From Fusobacterium_C necrophorum_A (lineage in GTDB: Bacteria; Fusobacteriota; Fusobacteriia; Fusobacteriales; Fusobacteriaceae), in contig NZ_SBAP01000001.1 of NCBI RefSeq assembly GCF_004134945.1, forward strand, positions 1-64,000: a DNA stretch of 64,000 nucleotides. The letters are read 5' to 3'. This document shows, in pieces, positions 24,428 through 33,881 of this stretch. The notes below the pieces were generated by a model. It did not search any database. It was not told the origin of the DNA and saw only the letters and a list, made by a program, of their open reading frames with translations. A program made the translations under genes and the position numbers. The first letter of the stretch is position 1. Each line of letters starts with the position of its first letter.

Positions 24428-25846
24428 TTATTTAATATGAATTACCTTTACAGAGTTTGTCGTTCCGTTGATATATACTTGTTCTCCACAAGTTGCAATA
24501 ATCACATCTCCTGCTGTTGCCAATCCTAATTCTCGCACCGCTTTTTCCGCCAAAGCATAAAATTCATCCAAAGAAGTTGCCGTTCCGTCAACATAGGAAG
24601 TCACCCCTCTTGTTAGCACCAATTGATTTGCCGTTTTTTCATTATTCGTAATTGCTAAAATATCTGCGGATGGAAAATATCTTCTCATATCTCTTGCCGC
24701 TCTTCCGGAAGCAGTTGCCACCACAATCACTTTTGCTCCAATCATTTCCGCCACATCTGCAGTCCCTTTTGCTACTGCAGTTGTCACCGTAATTTCCTCT
24801 TCCTCTAAGTGAGCATCTTCTACCGGCAAAATCAACGGATCCGTTTTTTCCGCAATTCTCTTCATCACAGTCACTGCCTCTAAAGGATATTTTCCCTTTG
24901 CCGTTTCTCCCGAAAGCATAACGGCATCCGTTCCGTCAATAATCGCATTGGCAACGTCATTTGCTTCCGCTCTTGTAGGTCTAGGATTTTTAATCATAGA
25001 ATCCAACATCTGTGTTGCTGTAATGACAACTTTTCCAACGGCATTACATCTTTGAATCATCATTTTTTGAGCAAAAGGAACTTCTTCTACCGGAATTTCC
25101 ACTCCCAAATCTCCTCTTGCCACCATAATTCCATCGGAAGCTTCTAAAATTTCTTCAAAGTTATCCAAACCTTCTTGATTTTCAATTTTCGAAATAATTT
25201 GAATCCCTGCTCCTCCGTTTTCTTCCAACACTTTTCTGACCGCTTTCACATCATCCGCTTTTCGAATAAAGGAAGCCGCAATGAAATCCACCCCTTGCTC
25301 ACAACCGAATTTTAAATCTTGAATATCTTTTTCCGCCAAAGCCGGTAAATTCACCTTTACATTTGGTAAATTAATTCCTTTGTTTTCTCCTAAATCTCCT
25401 GAATTCTCAGCAATACACTCCACTTCATTTCCGGAAATTTTAACGACTCTCATCGATAACAAACCGTCATCCACCAAAACAATATCCCCAACTTTTAAAT
25501 CTTTTGAAAATCCCTCATAGGTCACAGCTACTTTGTTTTGATTTCCAATCACGGATTTATCTGTAGTAAAGGTAAAAGTTTGTCCGGCTGTGATACTGAC
25601 ATCCTTTCCCCCTTCTAACTTTATGGTCCGAATTTCAGGCCCTTTTGTATCTAATAATAGAGCGGCTCGAATGCCTGTTTCTTTCATAGCCTCTCTAAAA
25701 TTTATAATTCTTGTTCCATGCTCTGCATAATCTCCATGCGAGAAATTCAATCTCATTACATTCATTCCACTTTGCAATAGAGATTTCAACGTTTCTTTTG
25801 CTTCTGTTTTTGGTCCGATAGTACATACAATTTTCGTTTTTTTCAA
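24428..25846 (-). CDS. pyk: Pyruvate kinase
   Basis: A 472-residue enzyme converting phosphoenolpyruvate and ADP to pyruvate and ATP. It starts KKTKIVCTIGPKT; it has MRLNFSHG, the active-site block IISKIENQEGLDNFEEI (catalytic Lys) and GVEIPVEEVPFAQK; and it ends with the allosteric domain. It lacks the extra C-terminal PEP-utilizer-like domain found in many Bacilli. The leader of about 130 bases contains a weak CCTCTT/AAGAGG stem. It works against PpdK, also encoded in this window, which makes PEP in the reverse direction. Confidence 0.98.
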   Translation of the reverse strand: MKKTKIVCTIGPKTEAKETLKSLLQSGMNVMRLNFSHGDYAEHGTRIINFREAMKETGIRAALLLDTKGPEIRTIKLEGGKDVSITAGQTFTFTTDKSVIGNQNKVAVTYEGFSKDLKVGDIVLVDDGLLSMRVVKISGNEVECIAENSGDLGENKGINLPNVKVNLPALAEKDIQDLKFGCEQGVDFIAASFIRKADDVKAVRKVLEENGGAGIQIISKIENQEGLDNFEEILEASDGIMVARGDLGVEIPVEEVPFAQKMMIQRCNAVGKVVITATQMLDSMIKNPRPTRAEANDVANAIIDGTDAVMLSGETAKGKYPLEAVTVMKRIAEKTDPLILPVEDAHLEEEEITVTTAVAKGTADVAEMIGAKVIVVATASGRAARDMRRYFPSADILAITNNEKTANQLVLTRGVTSYVDGTATSLDEFYALAEKAVRELGLATAGDVIIATCGEQVYINGTTNSVKVIHIK

Positions 25847-25979
25847 AGAACTTTCCCCTCCTGTAATTCCCCTCTTAGGCTATTTTTTCTTATGATATAT
25901 CTTATACCAAGAGGCTTCTTTTTTCAAATAAATTATAGAGCATTTTTTCATCTTTTTTGTTCAGAAATTTCCTTTCCTT

Positions 25980-26441
25980 CTACTTCGCTCGTACTTTGAA
26001 AATTACTTTTTCAATCGGAGTGATTTCTTCTTCCACTTTCATCAAAGCCAAATGGACTTCTTCCGGAAAAAGCATTAAAAATTCTCCCTCTTTGATACAA
26101 AGTTTTCCCTCTGCTTTCCCGGAATACAATCCATAATCATTTTCTTGATCGTAGGCTTTTACTTCCTTCCCTGTTTCCATTGGAAAGAAGGCAATATTTT
26201 CTCTTCCTTGTAAAGGAATATGAATATCTATGTAAGTTCTGTGGTATTCGTAATCCATGCCTTCTACATTTTTGGCCATAGCGCCTTCCGGACAATTGTA
26301 ATAAATATGTTCCCCGGATACTATATTTTTTCCATATTTTGCTTTATGATAATTTCCCGTCATAATATATCGAATCGCCTGATCCAAATATTCTGACATT
26401 CCTAAATATCGTTCTATGTTTTCTATTTTATCGTATATCAT
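25980..26441 (-). CDS. YhcH/YjgK/YiaL-family sugar anomerase
   Basis: A 153-residue cupin-like protein of the DUF386 family, members of which (NanQ/YhcH) open or interconvert sialic acid anomers in sialate users. Metal-ligand candidates are in YEYHRTYIDIHIPLQG and in FPEEVHLALM, in the usual arrangement. AGGAGG precedes the ATG. It lies at the far end of the sialic acid region, separated from nanE by the EamA gene. The family call is firm; the sialic-acid-specific role is inferred from the neighbours. Confidence 0.85.
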   Translation of the reverse strand: MIYDKIENIERYLGMSEYLDQAIRYIMTGNYHKAKYGKNIVSGEHIYYNCPEGAMAKNVEGMDYEYHRTYIDIHIPLQGRENIAFFPMETGKEVKAYDQENDYGLYSGKAEGKLCIKEGEFLMLFPEEVHLALMKVEEEITPIEKVIFKVRAK

Positions 26442-26537
26442 GTTTCCTCCTACATTTCTCCCTTTTGTTATTATATCATTTTTTTGGTTTTATGACCAGT
26501 TTGAAATTCTCTTTTCACATTCTCAGCTGTTAAGATA

Positions 26538-27428
26538 TTATTTTAATGCAAAAATGCAAGCCAGTACAACAAATATTGCTGAAAAACCTTGTACTGCGGT
26601 TATCCTTTCTCCTAAACTGAAATACCCGACAATGGCTGTAGATAACGGAATCAGCAACTGTATGAGATTGAATACAATCACTCCCTGCTTTTGCACAATA
26701 TAAAAAGCCATTAGCATTCCTGTCAACATTCCATAAATGCCGGCAAAAACAAGAGCTAACAGTAAAGAAAAACCTATTTCTTGAAACTGAATTATTTTCC
26801 CTGTCTGTATAGATAAAAACAAAAAAATAACTCCCGAAAAAGTAGCAGTAAAAGCACTAATTACAACAGCATGTAACGTTTTCGCCACATTCTTAACAAC
26901 TAAATTTTGAATGGACTGAATAAAGATGGCGATCAATAAAAATAGCCCTCCTTTTAAAAAATTAAAACTGTCTCCTCCTCCGTTATTTCCGGAAAAAACA
27001 AATACAAGAGAGGCAACAACAGCAAAAAAACTACCAAAGAAAAAAGATTTTCTCTTCGCCCGCTCTCTTTCATCTTTATAAAAAATAGCAGCCATACTTA
27101 TCGACAAAGGCATTGCTAAAATTCCAAAAATACTGCCGGACAATGCAGAAGTATTTTTTAAGCCATTGATAAAAAAGTACATATTTCCAGTCATAAAAAT
27201 ACTTAATAACAGTAGTTTATAAATAATTTTAGGTTTTTCCATTATTTTTATTAACTCTTTTCTGAAACGGAAAAAACATAAAAGAATCAAGAAAAAACCT
27301 CCTGATAAAAATCGAACTGCATTGTTATTTAAAGTTTCAAAATGAATGCTCATAAACCTCATAATAGGAAATCCAAACCCCATTAATACAATATAAGAAA
27401 ATCTTAAAAAATATTCATGTTTCTCCAT
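26538..27428 (-). CDS. EamA/DMT-family transporter
   Basis: A 296-residue membrane protein with about ten hydrophobic helices and a two-fold repeat of the drug/metabolite transporter type. It starts FLRFSYIVLMGFGFPIMRF and has NNAVRFLSGGFFLILLCF in the first half and LIQLLIPLSTAIVGYFSLGERIT in the second. ATG 27428 is chosen because GAAGG lies six bases before it; the upstream ATG at 27470 has no ribosome-binding site. It sits between nanE and the anomerase gene and could export or import a metabolite of that pathway, but the substrate is unknown. Confidence 0.85.
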   Translation of the reverse strand: MEKHEYFLRFSYIVLMGFGFPIMRFMSIHFETLNNNAVRFLSGGFFLILLCFFRFRKELIKIMEKPKIIYKLLLLSIFMTGNMYFFINGLKNTSALSGSIFGILAMPLSISMAAIFYKDERERAKRKSFFFGSFFAVVASLVFVFSGNNGGGDSFNFLKGGLFLLIAIFIQSIQNLVVKNVAKTLHAVVISAFTATFSGVIFLFLSIQTGKIIQFQEIGFSLLLALVFAGIYGMLTGMLMAFYIVQKQGVIVFNLIQLLIPLSTAIVGYFSLGERITAVQGFSAIFVVLACIFALK

Positions 27429-27477
27429 TTCTACCTTCTTTCTCTTTTTCAATTCTCCTGTAAAATACATTTCATGT

Positions 27478-27512
27478 TAAAATAGGAGAAAGTGTAAAGT
27501 ACATTTTCTCCC
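27478..27512 (-). terminator. Probable terminator after nanE
   Basis: On the minus strand GGAGAAAATGT pairs with ACACTTTCTCC around a short loop and is followed by TATTTT, about 22 bases after the nanE stop. The U-tract is weak, so read-through into the EamA gene is possible. Confidence 0.6.
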
Positions 27513-27533
27513 ATAAAAACTGTATTCTTCTTT

Positions 27534-28211
27534 CTATTTGCTCATTTCATCCACAAATTTTTTCGTAATTTGCTGAGGTCTGGTAATGGCTCCTCCTACT
27601 ACAACTGCAAAAGCTCCTAAATCCAAAGCCTTTTTTGCTTTTTCCGGAGTATCCAAGTTCCCCTCTCCAATCACAGGAAGAGAAACCGCTTGAATTACCT
27701 TTTCCAATTCCACCAAAGGCAAATTTCCCTTTGTATATTCCGTATAGCCGACCAAAGTCGTTCCTACGAAATCAAATCCCAATTTTTCCGCTTCTATTGC
27801 TTCCTCTACAGAAGAAATATCCGCCATAAATAATTGATTGGGATACTTTTCCTTTGCTGCTTTCATCAAATTTTCTAAAGTATTTCCATCCGGTCTTTCT
27901 CGCTTTGTGCCGTCAATCGCAATAATATCGACTCCTTCTGCTACCAGAGCTGATATTTCTTTCATAGTTGGAGTAATATAGACAGGATTTTCTCCATAGA
28001 CTTCTTTGATAATTCCGATAATAGGTAAATCCACTGTTTTTTTGATTTCCCGAATATCGGAAACGGTATTGGCTCGAATTCCGGAGGCTCCTCCTACATA
28101 AGCCGCATATGCCATTCTTGACATAATATAAGAACTATGTAAAGGCTCTTCCGGCAAGGCTTGGCAGGAAACAATCAACTTTCCTCGCAAGGCTTCCATT
28201 CTTTCTTTCAT
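27534..28211 (-). CDS. nanE: N-acetylmannosamine-6-phosphate 2-epimerase
   Basis: A 225-residue TIM-barrel enzyme converting ManNAc-6-P to GlcNAc-6-P. Conserved blocks: GKLIVSCQALPEEPLHS, AAYVGGASGIRANTVSDI, a catalytic Lys in LPIIGIIKEVY, IIAIDGTKRERPDG and VVGGAITRPQQIT. Length and motifs are typical. It is the last gene of the nan operon, 10 bases after nanA, and is followed by a hairpin. NagA and NagB, which would complete the route to fructose-6-phosphate, are not in the window. Confidence 0.96.
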   Translation of the reverse strand: MKERMEALRGKLIVSCQALPEEPLHSSYIMSRMAYAAYVGGASGIRANTVSDIREIKKTVDLPIIGIIKEVYGENPVYITPTMKEISALVAEGVDIIAIDGTKRERPDGNTLENLMKAAKEKYPNQLFMADISSVEEAIEAEKLGFDFVGTTLVGYTEYTKGNLPLVELEKVIQAVSLPVIGEGNLDTPEKAKKALDLGAFAVVVGGAITRPQQITKKFVDEMSK

Positions 28212-28221
28212 CTTCTTTCTC

Positions 28222-29094
28222 CTATTTTGCTAAATATTTTTGATATAATTCTTTGGCTACCTTGGTTTGTTCTTCTGTGGTAGCTGCCATCGGTTTTCTA
28301 CAAATTCCGGCATGGACACCTTGACACTTTAAAATTTCCTTAATGGTCGGATACAATCCGTTTCGTAAAATTCCTTCAATTAAATCATTTGTCACATGTT
28401 GAAGTTCTAATGCTTCTGCAATGTTTCCTTCTTTTCCCAGTCGGAAAATTTCTTTTGCCCGAATTCCATTGACATTGTAGGTACTTCCGATAGCTCCGTC
28501 CACTCCCATGACAACAGCCGGTAACAACATTTCATCAAATCCGGATAAAATCAATTTATCGGGATACGCCTTTCTCATTCTTTCCAATAGATAGAAATCT
28601 CCCGCTGTGAATTTTACTCCAATAATTTTAGGATTTGCAAACAATTCTCCGAATTGTGCAACATCCATATTCACTCCCGTTAAGAAAGGAATCGAATAAA
28701 TAACCATGTTATTTTGAGTTTCTCTTACGATGGTTTCGTAGTATTCCTTAATTTCTTCAAAACTGAATTTATAGTAGAAAGGTGTCACGGCTGACAAACA
28801 AGGATATCCCAATTCTGTTGCATACTTTCCTAATTCTACAGACTCTTTTACATTGATACTTCCCACTTGTGCCATCATCTGTACTTCGTTTTTTGCTTCT
28901 TCCATTGCAATTCTGAAAACTTCTTTCTTTTCCTCTGTGGAAATCATAAAGTTTTCTCCCGTACTTCCTCCAACATATAAACCGTCCACTTTCATGACAT
29001 CAATGTTGTGTCTTACCAATTCTCGAAGTCCCTTTTCGTTAATTGTTCCATCCAAGTTATAAGGCACCATCAATGCCGAAAAAATTCCTTTCAT
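28222..29094 (-). CDS. nanA: N-acetylneuraminate lyase
   Basis: A 290-residue class I aldolase of the DapA/NanA superfamily, splitting sialic acid into ManNAc and pyruvate. The carboxylate-binding GGSTGENF motif lies near residue 44, the catalytic Tyr in MVIYSIPF and the Schiff-base Lys in IIGVKFTAGD. The sequence after the Lys (TAGDFYLLERM) fits NanA rather than DapA. It overlaps nanK by four bases (ATGA). Substrate preference is supported by the operon. Confidence 0.96.
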   Translation of the reverse strand: MKGIFSALMVPYNLDGTINEKGLRELVRHNIDVMKVDGLYVGGSTGENFMISTEEKKEVFRIAMEEAKNEVQMMAQVGSINVKESVELGKYATELGYPCLSAVTPFYYKFSFEEIKEYYETIVRETQNNMVIYSIPFLTGVNMDVAQFGELFANPKIIGVKFTAGDFYLLERMRKAYPDKLILSGFDEMLLPAVVMGVDGAIGSTYNVNGIRAKEIFRLGKEGNIAEALELQHVTNDLIEGILRNGLYPTIKEILKCQGVHAGICRKPMAATTEEQTKVAKELYQKYLAK

Positions 29095-29993
29095 TCTTTT
29101 ACTTCCTCCTGTTTCATTTTATCTAATAATAGGAATGCTGCTCCTAATAAGCCCGCATGATTCCCTAAGTTTGCAAATTTAAGTTCCAAACACTCCAAAT
29201 AATTGGGAGTGATTTGCTTTTGTAATTCTTCTTCTATCTTCTTTTGAAAAGCTTCCCCCTGATGAGTCACAGCTCCTCCCAGAATAATGCAACCGGGATT
29301 CCAAAGATAGAGTAATACTTTGAGTCCTTCCGCAATATCATGAATCCACTCATCTACGATGGAAACAATATTTTCCTCCCCCTGCCAATACACATCGAAA
29401 ATCTTTTTTCCATTCCAATGCTTTCCGGTTTTCTCCTGTACTTTTTGGACAAGGGCGGACATAGAAGCATATTTTTCATAAACTTCCTGCTTATTTTGTA
29501 AATATAATTTTCCAAATTCTCCGGCTACCGAAGAAGCTCCTCGATATAATTGGTGATTCAGAACAATTCCTCCGCCAATTCCTGTTCCAATCGTTAGACA
29601 TAGAAAATCTTTTTTTCCCTTTCCTGCTCCCAACCATGCTTCCCCCAAGGCTGCACAGTTGACATCATTTTCCAAAACACATGGCAAATGATATTTCTCT
29701 TCCAAAATTCTTAGCAATTCACAGCCAATCCAACCGGGAATAATAGGATTCCCTCCTACAACTTTCCCTCGAACAAAGTCAATCTGACCGGTTGCGGAAA
29801 CGGCAAGACCTAAAATCTCTTCCGATAAGTATGTTTGAATGAGTTCATCCAATTTGAAAAGTAAAGTTTCAATTCCTTTTTCCGCCTCTGTAGGAAGATT
29901 TCCGGAGGAGAGAAGCTCTCCTCCGGAAGATACCAAAGCATATTTAATATTTGTTCCGCCTATATCAATCGCAATAATTTTATCCTGTTTCAT
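29091..29993 (-). CDS. nanK: ROK-family N-acetylmannosamine kinase
   Basis: A 300-residue sugar kinase of the ROK family that phosphorylates ManNAc at C6. The ATP-binding AIDIGGTNIKYAL is at the N-terminus; the sugar-binding and catalytic part is LENDVNCAALGEAWLGAG; TIGTGIGGGIVL follows. The usual zinc site is missing: there is no CxCGxxGCxE, and the zinc-ligand His after GE(I/F)G is replaced by Lys (AGEFGKLYL). Zinc-less nanK homologues are known in some sialate users. It starts three bases after siaQM ends and overlaps nanA. Confidence 0.93.
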   Translation of the reverse strand: MKQDKIIAIDIGGTNIKYALVSSGGELLSSGNLPTEAEKGIETLLFKLDELIQTYLSEEILGLAVSATGQIDFVRGKVVGGNPIIPGWIGCELLRILEEKYHLPCVLENDVNCAALGEAWLGAGKGKKDFLCLTIGTGIGGGIVLNHQLYRGASSVAGEFGKLYLQNKQEVYEKYASMSALVQKVQEKTGKHWNGKKIFDVYWQGEENIVSIVDEWIHDIAEGLKVLLYLWNPGCIILGGAVTHQGEAFQKKIEEELQKQITPNYLECLELKFANLGNHAGLLGAAFLLLDKMKQEEVKE

Positions 29994-29996
29994 ACA

Positions 29997-31850
29997 CTAA
30001 GCTCCCATGATTAAATTCGGTAAGAAAATAATAATTTGCGGGAATAAGGTAATCACGACCAAGGTGATAAAAATAGGAAGTAAGAAAGGCAATACTCCTT
30101 TCGTTACCGTACTTACCGGCATTTTTCCTACCTGTGCCACCACAAACAATGCCATTCCCATTGGCGGAGTTAAAATTCCTATCATCATATTCAAAGTTGT
30201 CATAACCCCAAAGAAGACTAAATCAATTCCCACTTGCTCCGCTACAGGAATTAACATCGGCAATACCAAAAATTGTAGTGCCAAAGCATCAATAAACATT
30301 CCCAAGAACAATAACAGCAAGTTAATCATGACTAATACTGTCAAAGGTGAACTTGCGAATTGAATGAAAAGTTCCGCAATTTTCATAGCCACTTGTTCTC
30401 TCGCAATCATATCTCCAAAGAAGGTAACCGTGATAATCATCAAAACGGTAACTCCACTGATTGCCATTGCTTCGACGCAGTGTTGAAATAATCCTTTCCA
30501 TGTCAATTCCTTATAGATAAACATTCCTAAGATCACGGAATACAGAGCTGCTACAACAGCCGCTTCTGTCGGAGTAAACATTCCGGAAAAAATTCCTCCA
30601 ATGATAATAATCGGAGTTAACAAAGCCCAAAATGCCTTTTTAAAAGCTTCCCATCTTTCTTTCGGAGTACATTTTTTTGCTTTTTTATATCCTCTTTTTT
30701 TACATACAAAGTAGTTCATGATCATCAGAGCAATGGTTGTCAAAACTCCCGGTACAAAACCTGCTAAAAATAATTTGGCAATGGACTGATTTGCAATGAC
30801 TCCATAAATAATCATACTGATACTTGGAGGAACCAAAGGTCCTATAATACAAGAAGCCGCTGTAATTCCCCCACAAATATCGTCATCATAGCCCTCATCT
30901 CTCATGGCTTTGATTTCCAATTGTCCCAATCCTCCGGCATCTGCAATCGCCGAACCGGACATTCCGGAGAAAATCAAACTGGCTGCCACATTGACATGCC
31001 CCATTCCCCCTGTATAATGTCCTAAGCTTGCCTTCGCAAAATAGAAAATTCTCTCTGTAATTCCGGAACCGTTCATCAAAATTCCTGTCAAAATGAAGAA
31101 AGGAACGCTCAATAAACTGAAACTGTCCACACTATCTACAAATTTAGAAGAAGCAAAATAAGCGACCGCCCATTTTGTCATAGAGAAATATACCATAGAG
31201 GAAGCCAGCAAAGACCACCCCACAGGAACTCCTGCGAAAATTAAGATTAACCATAACCCTAAGGCAACATACACTGAATTTCCCCGTAATTTAAAATATT
31301 GTGTCATTTTAAAGATCTTAAAGACAGAGGGTTGAAAAATCAGCAGTGCCATGAAAAGAATCATAAAACCGAGAATAATTTTGGGAGAAATCAAAACTTT
31401 TTCCTTTTCCCAGTTCTCTTGATAGGCTTGAAAAAAACGAATTAGCATTAAAATGGAGATAACCGGCAAAGCAATGTACATCCATTTTGCCGAAATCCCT
31501 AAAGATACCAATTCAATATCCGCTTTCTTCTCTATCAATAAATATCCGAAATAGCTGAAAGAACTGATACATAAGAAAATAATGATTTGAATTCCCGTAA
31601 AAATTACTTTTTGTAGTTTCTTAGGCAATCTTGCATACACGAAGTCAATCATAACGTGAGATTGTGTACGTATTCCCATACTGATTCCCAGCATTCCCAC
31701 ATATACGAAAAACAATCTCGCCAATTCCTCACTCCAGATCAAAGGATCATCCAATATTTGTCGCGATATAATTTGTAATACAAGGACGATGAACATTCCC
31801 ACAAATAATGTTCCTCCAATCCATTCCTCTAACTTATTAAAAAATTTCAT
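29997..31850 (-). CDS. siaQM: Sialic acid TRAP transporter, fused SiaQM
   Basis: A 617-residue permease. The small DctQ-type subunit (residues about 1-150, four helices, with WSEELARLFFVYVGMLG) is fused to the large DctM-type subunit (about 190-617, some 12 helices, with SVPFFILTGILMN, SLIFSGMSGSAIADAGGLG and GPLVPPSISMIIYG). TRAP transporters use a sodium gradient and a periplasmic binding protein. Fusion of Q and M is typical of sialic acid systems. Placed between siaP and nanK; GAGGAAG before the ATG. Confidence 0.95.
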   Translation of the reverse strand: MKFFNKLEEWIGGTLFVGMFIVLVLQIISRQILDDPLIWSEELARLFFVYVGMLGISMGIRTQSHVMIDFVYARLPKKLQKVIFTGIQIIIFLCISSFSYFGYLLIEKKADIELVSLGISAKWMYIALPVISILMLIRFFQAYQENWEKEKVLISPKIILGFMILFMALLIFQPSVFKIFKMTQYFKLRGNSVYVALGLWLILIFAGVPVGWSLLASSMVYFSMTKWAVAYFASSKFVDSVDSFSLLSVPFFILTGILMNGSGITERIFYFAKASLGHYTGGMGHVNVAASLIFSGMSGSAIADAGGLGQLEIKAMRDEGYDDDICGGITAASCIIGPLVPPSISMIIYGVIANQSIAKLFLAGFVPGVLTTIALMIMNYFVCKKRGYKKAKKCTPKERWEAFKKAFWALLTPIIIIGGIFSGMFTPTEAAVVAALYSVILGMFIYKELTWKGLFQHCVEAMAISGVTVLMIITVTFFGDMIAREQVAMKIAELFIQFASSPLTVLVMINLLLLFLGMFIDALALQFLVLPMLIPVAEQVGIDLVFFGVMTTLNMMIGILTPPMGMALFVVAQVGKMPVSTVTKGVLPFLLPIFITLVVITLFPQIIIFLPNLIMGA

Positions 31851-31867
31851 AGCTATGACTCTTCCTC

Positions 31868-32857
31868 CTATTTAGCGGCAGCTTGAATTTCTTTTAAGGC
31901 TTCTTGTCCTATCTTTCCATTTTTCTTTGTATATTGATCATAGAAAGGTTTCATTGCTGCTCTAAATTCATCCAATTTCGGTTCTGTAATTTTAACTCCT
32001 TTTTGTTTGAAGAAATCTTTCAAAGAAGCTTCTTCTTTTTCAAATAATTGTGTATGGTATTTTGCTGCTTCTATCGCCGCTTCTTTGACTACTTTTTGTA
32101 AATTAGCCGGTAAATCTTCCATGGTAGAAGCACTTACCAAGTACAATTGATCGTTTAAGATATGGTTTGTCATGGCAATGTATTTTTGCACTTCATAGAA
32201 TTTTTGAGCTTTTACTGCTGACAACGGATTTTCTTGTGCATCTACAGAGTTGGTTTGAAGAGCTAAATACACTTCTGAGAAAGCCATTGGAGTAGGTGCA
32301 GCTCCTGAATATTTTGCAAAGGCTAAGTTTGCAGGTGCATTCGGAACTCTCAATTTCAATCCCTTCATATCTTTGATAGAGTTAATCGCCTTGTTGGAAC
32401 TGGTTTGTCTTGTCCCGTTATAGGCTTGAGATAATACAATGATGTTTTTCTTTGTTTCAATTTTTTTCAACAAATCTTTTCCAAATTTTGTATTAAAGGT
32501 TGCATTTTGCATATGTTTAAAGTTTTTGATCATATAAGGTAGGGTATACACTTCCGCTTCCGGATAGAATGTGGAAAATCTTCCCATTTCTGCGAAGGTG
32601 AAATCTAAAACTCCTCCTTCCAACTGTCCCATCATATCCAAGTCATTTTTTCCAAGTTGTGCGTCCGGATACAATTTCAATTCAATTTCTCCTTTGGATT
32701 TTTCTTTTAATTGTTTTGCAAAGAATTGTGCCGCTTTATATTCATTTGAGGAAGTTCCTGCCGTCATTCCCATTTTCAATTCATATTCCGCTGCCAATGC
32801 CGCAGTTGCCATTGCTCCAAATACTAATCCCATTGCTACTAATTTTTTCAAGTTCAT
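31868..32857 (-). CDS. siaP: Sialic acid TRAP substrate-binding protein
   Basis: A 329-residue periplasmic protein with a signal peptide cleaved after about residue 22 (MATAALA). It is a DctP-type binding protein: YELKMGMTAGTSSNEYKAA at the start, the conserved ligand-binding Arg in LKLRVPNAP (carboxylate clamp for sialic acid) and SAVKAQKFYEVQKYIAMTNH later. It delivers the sugar to SiaQM, 17 bases downstream. It lies 13 bases after the LacI-type regulator gene, so all are in one transcript. Confidence 0.95.
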   Translation of the reverse strand: MNLKKLVAMGLVFGAMATAALAAEYELKMGMTAGTSSNEYKAAQFFAKQLKEKSKGEIELKLYPDAQLGKNDLDMMGQLEGGVLDFTFAEMGRFSTFYPEAEVYTLPYMIKNFKHMQNATFNTKFGKDLLKKIETKKNIIVLSQAYNGTRQTSSNKAINSIKDMKGLKLRVPNAPANLAFAKYSGAAPTPMAFSEVYLALQTNSVDAQENPLSAVKAQKFYEVQKYIAMTNHILNDQLYLVSASTMEDLPANLQKVVKEAAIEAAKYHTQLFEKEEASLKDFFKQKGVKITEPKLDEFRAAMKPFYDQYTKKNGKIGQEALKEIQAAAK

Positions 32858-32870
32858 ACTCGTTCTCCTC

Positions 32871-33878
32871 CTACTTTTTTTCTAAATTTTCTAAATATAT
32901 TATTTTGGAGTTTGTTTTACTCCATATTTTTGGAATTTTTTTATTCTGATACAAAGTTTGAAATAACAATTTTCCAGCAAAAGAAGCCTCTTCATAAACT
33001 TCTTCCGTCACCGTTGCAATCACCTTTTTTTCTAACAACAACTGTTCAATTTCTTCGCTCATTCCGTTCACAACAATATGCTTTCCTACAAACCACGAAT
33101 CCGGCAATTCTTTCATAATGTCCTGTGCATATCGATTGCTGAAAACTCCCCGAATTTTCTTTTCTTGAGATAATTTTTTTAAAAGTTCTACACTTTCCTG
33201 AATTCCTTGACAAGGATAGGGTCCCAAAATATCCAACTCCTCTTCCGAAATTCTTTCACAAAATCCCTCCAAATAATCCCTGGTGGATAATCTATCATCT
33301 CCATTATCTAAAATAATCAAGCTCTCTCCTTTTCGCAAACAGTAAGCCAAAATATTGGCTACAATTCTCCCCTGTCTATGATAATCGGTTCCTATATGAA
33401 CTATATCGGAATGAAGTTGCATTGTTAGAGAAATCACCGGGATTTTTTTTAAATGAGGTTTTATTACATGATATATTTTCTTCTTTTCCAAAGGTACAAT
33501 TAAAATTCCATCGACTTGTTTTTCTTGAGATAGAATATTCTCTAACGCTGCAACTTGTTCCTGAGCTTGATGAATATCGTGAAGATGAATCTGTATTTCC
33601 AAACGATATTTTGCATATTTTTGTTGTATGTTTTGCATGCCTCTTTGAATTTCAGCGGTGTAGAATTCATTTTTGGATTTTACTACAAAGGCATGCACTA
33701 TCTTTTTTCTTCCCGCTAAGGAGCTTCCCAAATAATTCTTTTCGTATTTGGTTTCTTGTATCAAATCCAAAACTTTCTTGCGTGTCTCTTCTTTGATAGA
33801 AGAATTTTCTTGTAAAGCTCTGGCAACTGTCGTTCGACTGATTCCCAGCATTTCGGCTATTTTTTTTTGAGTCATCAT
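32871..33878 (-). CDS. LacI-family regulator of the nan operon
   Basis: A 335-residue regulator. The N-terminal LacI HTH (QKKIAEMLGISRTTVARALQENSSIKEETRKKVL) is followed by a periplasmic-binding-protein-like sensor domain that is shorter and more divergent than usual (DGILIVPLEKKK, PVISLTMQLHSDIVHIGTDYHRQGR). It is encoded inside the operon between nanM and siaP, so it is likely autoregulated. Sialic acid genes elsewhere are mostly controlled by GntR- or RpiR-type NanR, which makes a LacI-type protein here noteworthy. Its target may be the palindrome at 35042-35060. Confidence 0.9.
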   Translation of the reverse strand: MMTQKKIAEMLGISRTTVARALQENSSIKEETRKKVLDLIQETKYEKNYLGSSLAGRKKIVHAFVVKSKNEFYTAEIQRGMQNIQQKYAKYRLEIQIHLHDIHQAQEQVAALENILSQEKQVDGILIVPLEKKKIYHVIKPHLKKIPVISLTMQLHSDIVHIGTDYHRQGRIVANILAYCLRKGESLIILDNGDDRLSTRDYLEGFCERISEEELDILGPYPCQGIQESVELLKKLSQEKKIRGVFSNRYAQDIMKELPDSWFVGKHIVVNGMSEEIEQLLLEKKVIATVTEEVYEEASFAGKLLFQTLYQNKKIPKIWSKTNSKIIYLENLEKK

Positions 33879-33881
33879 AGA

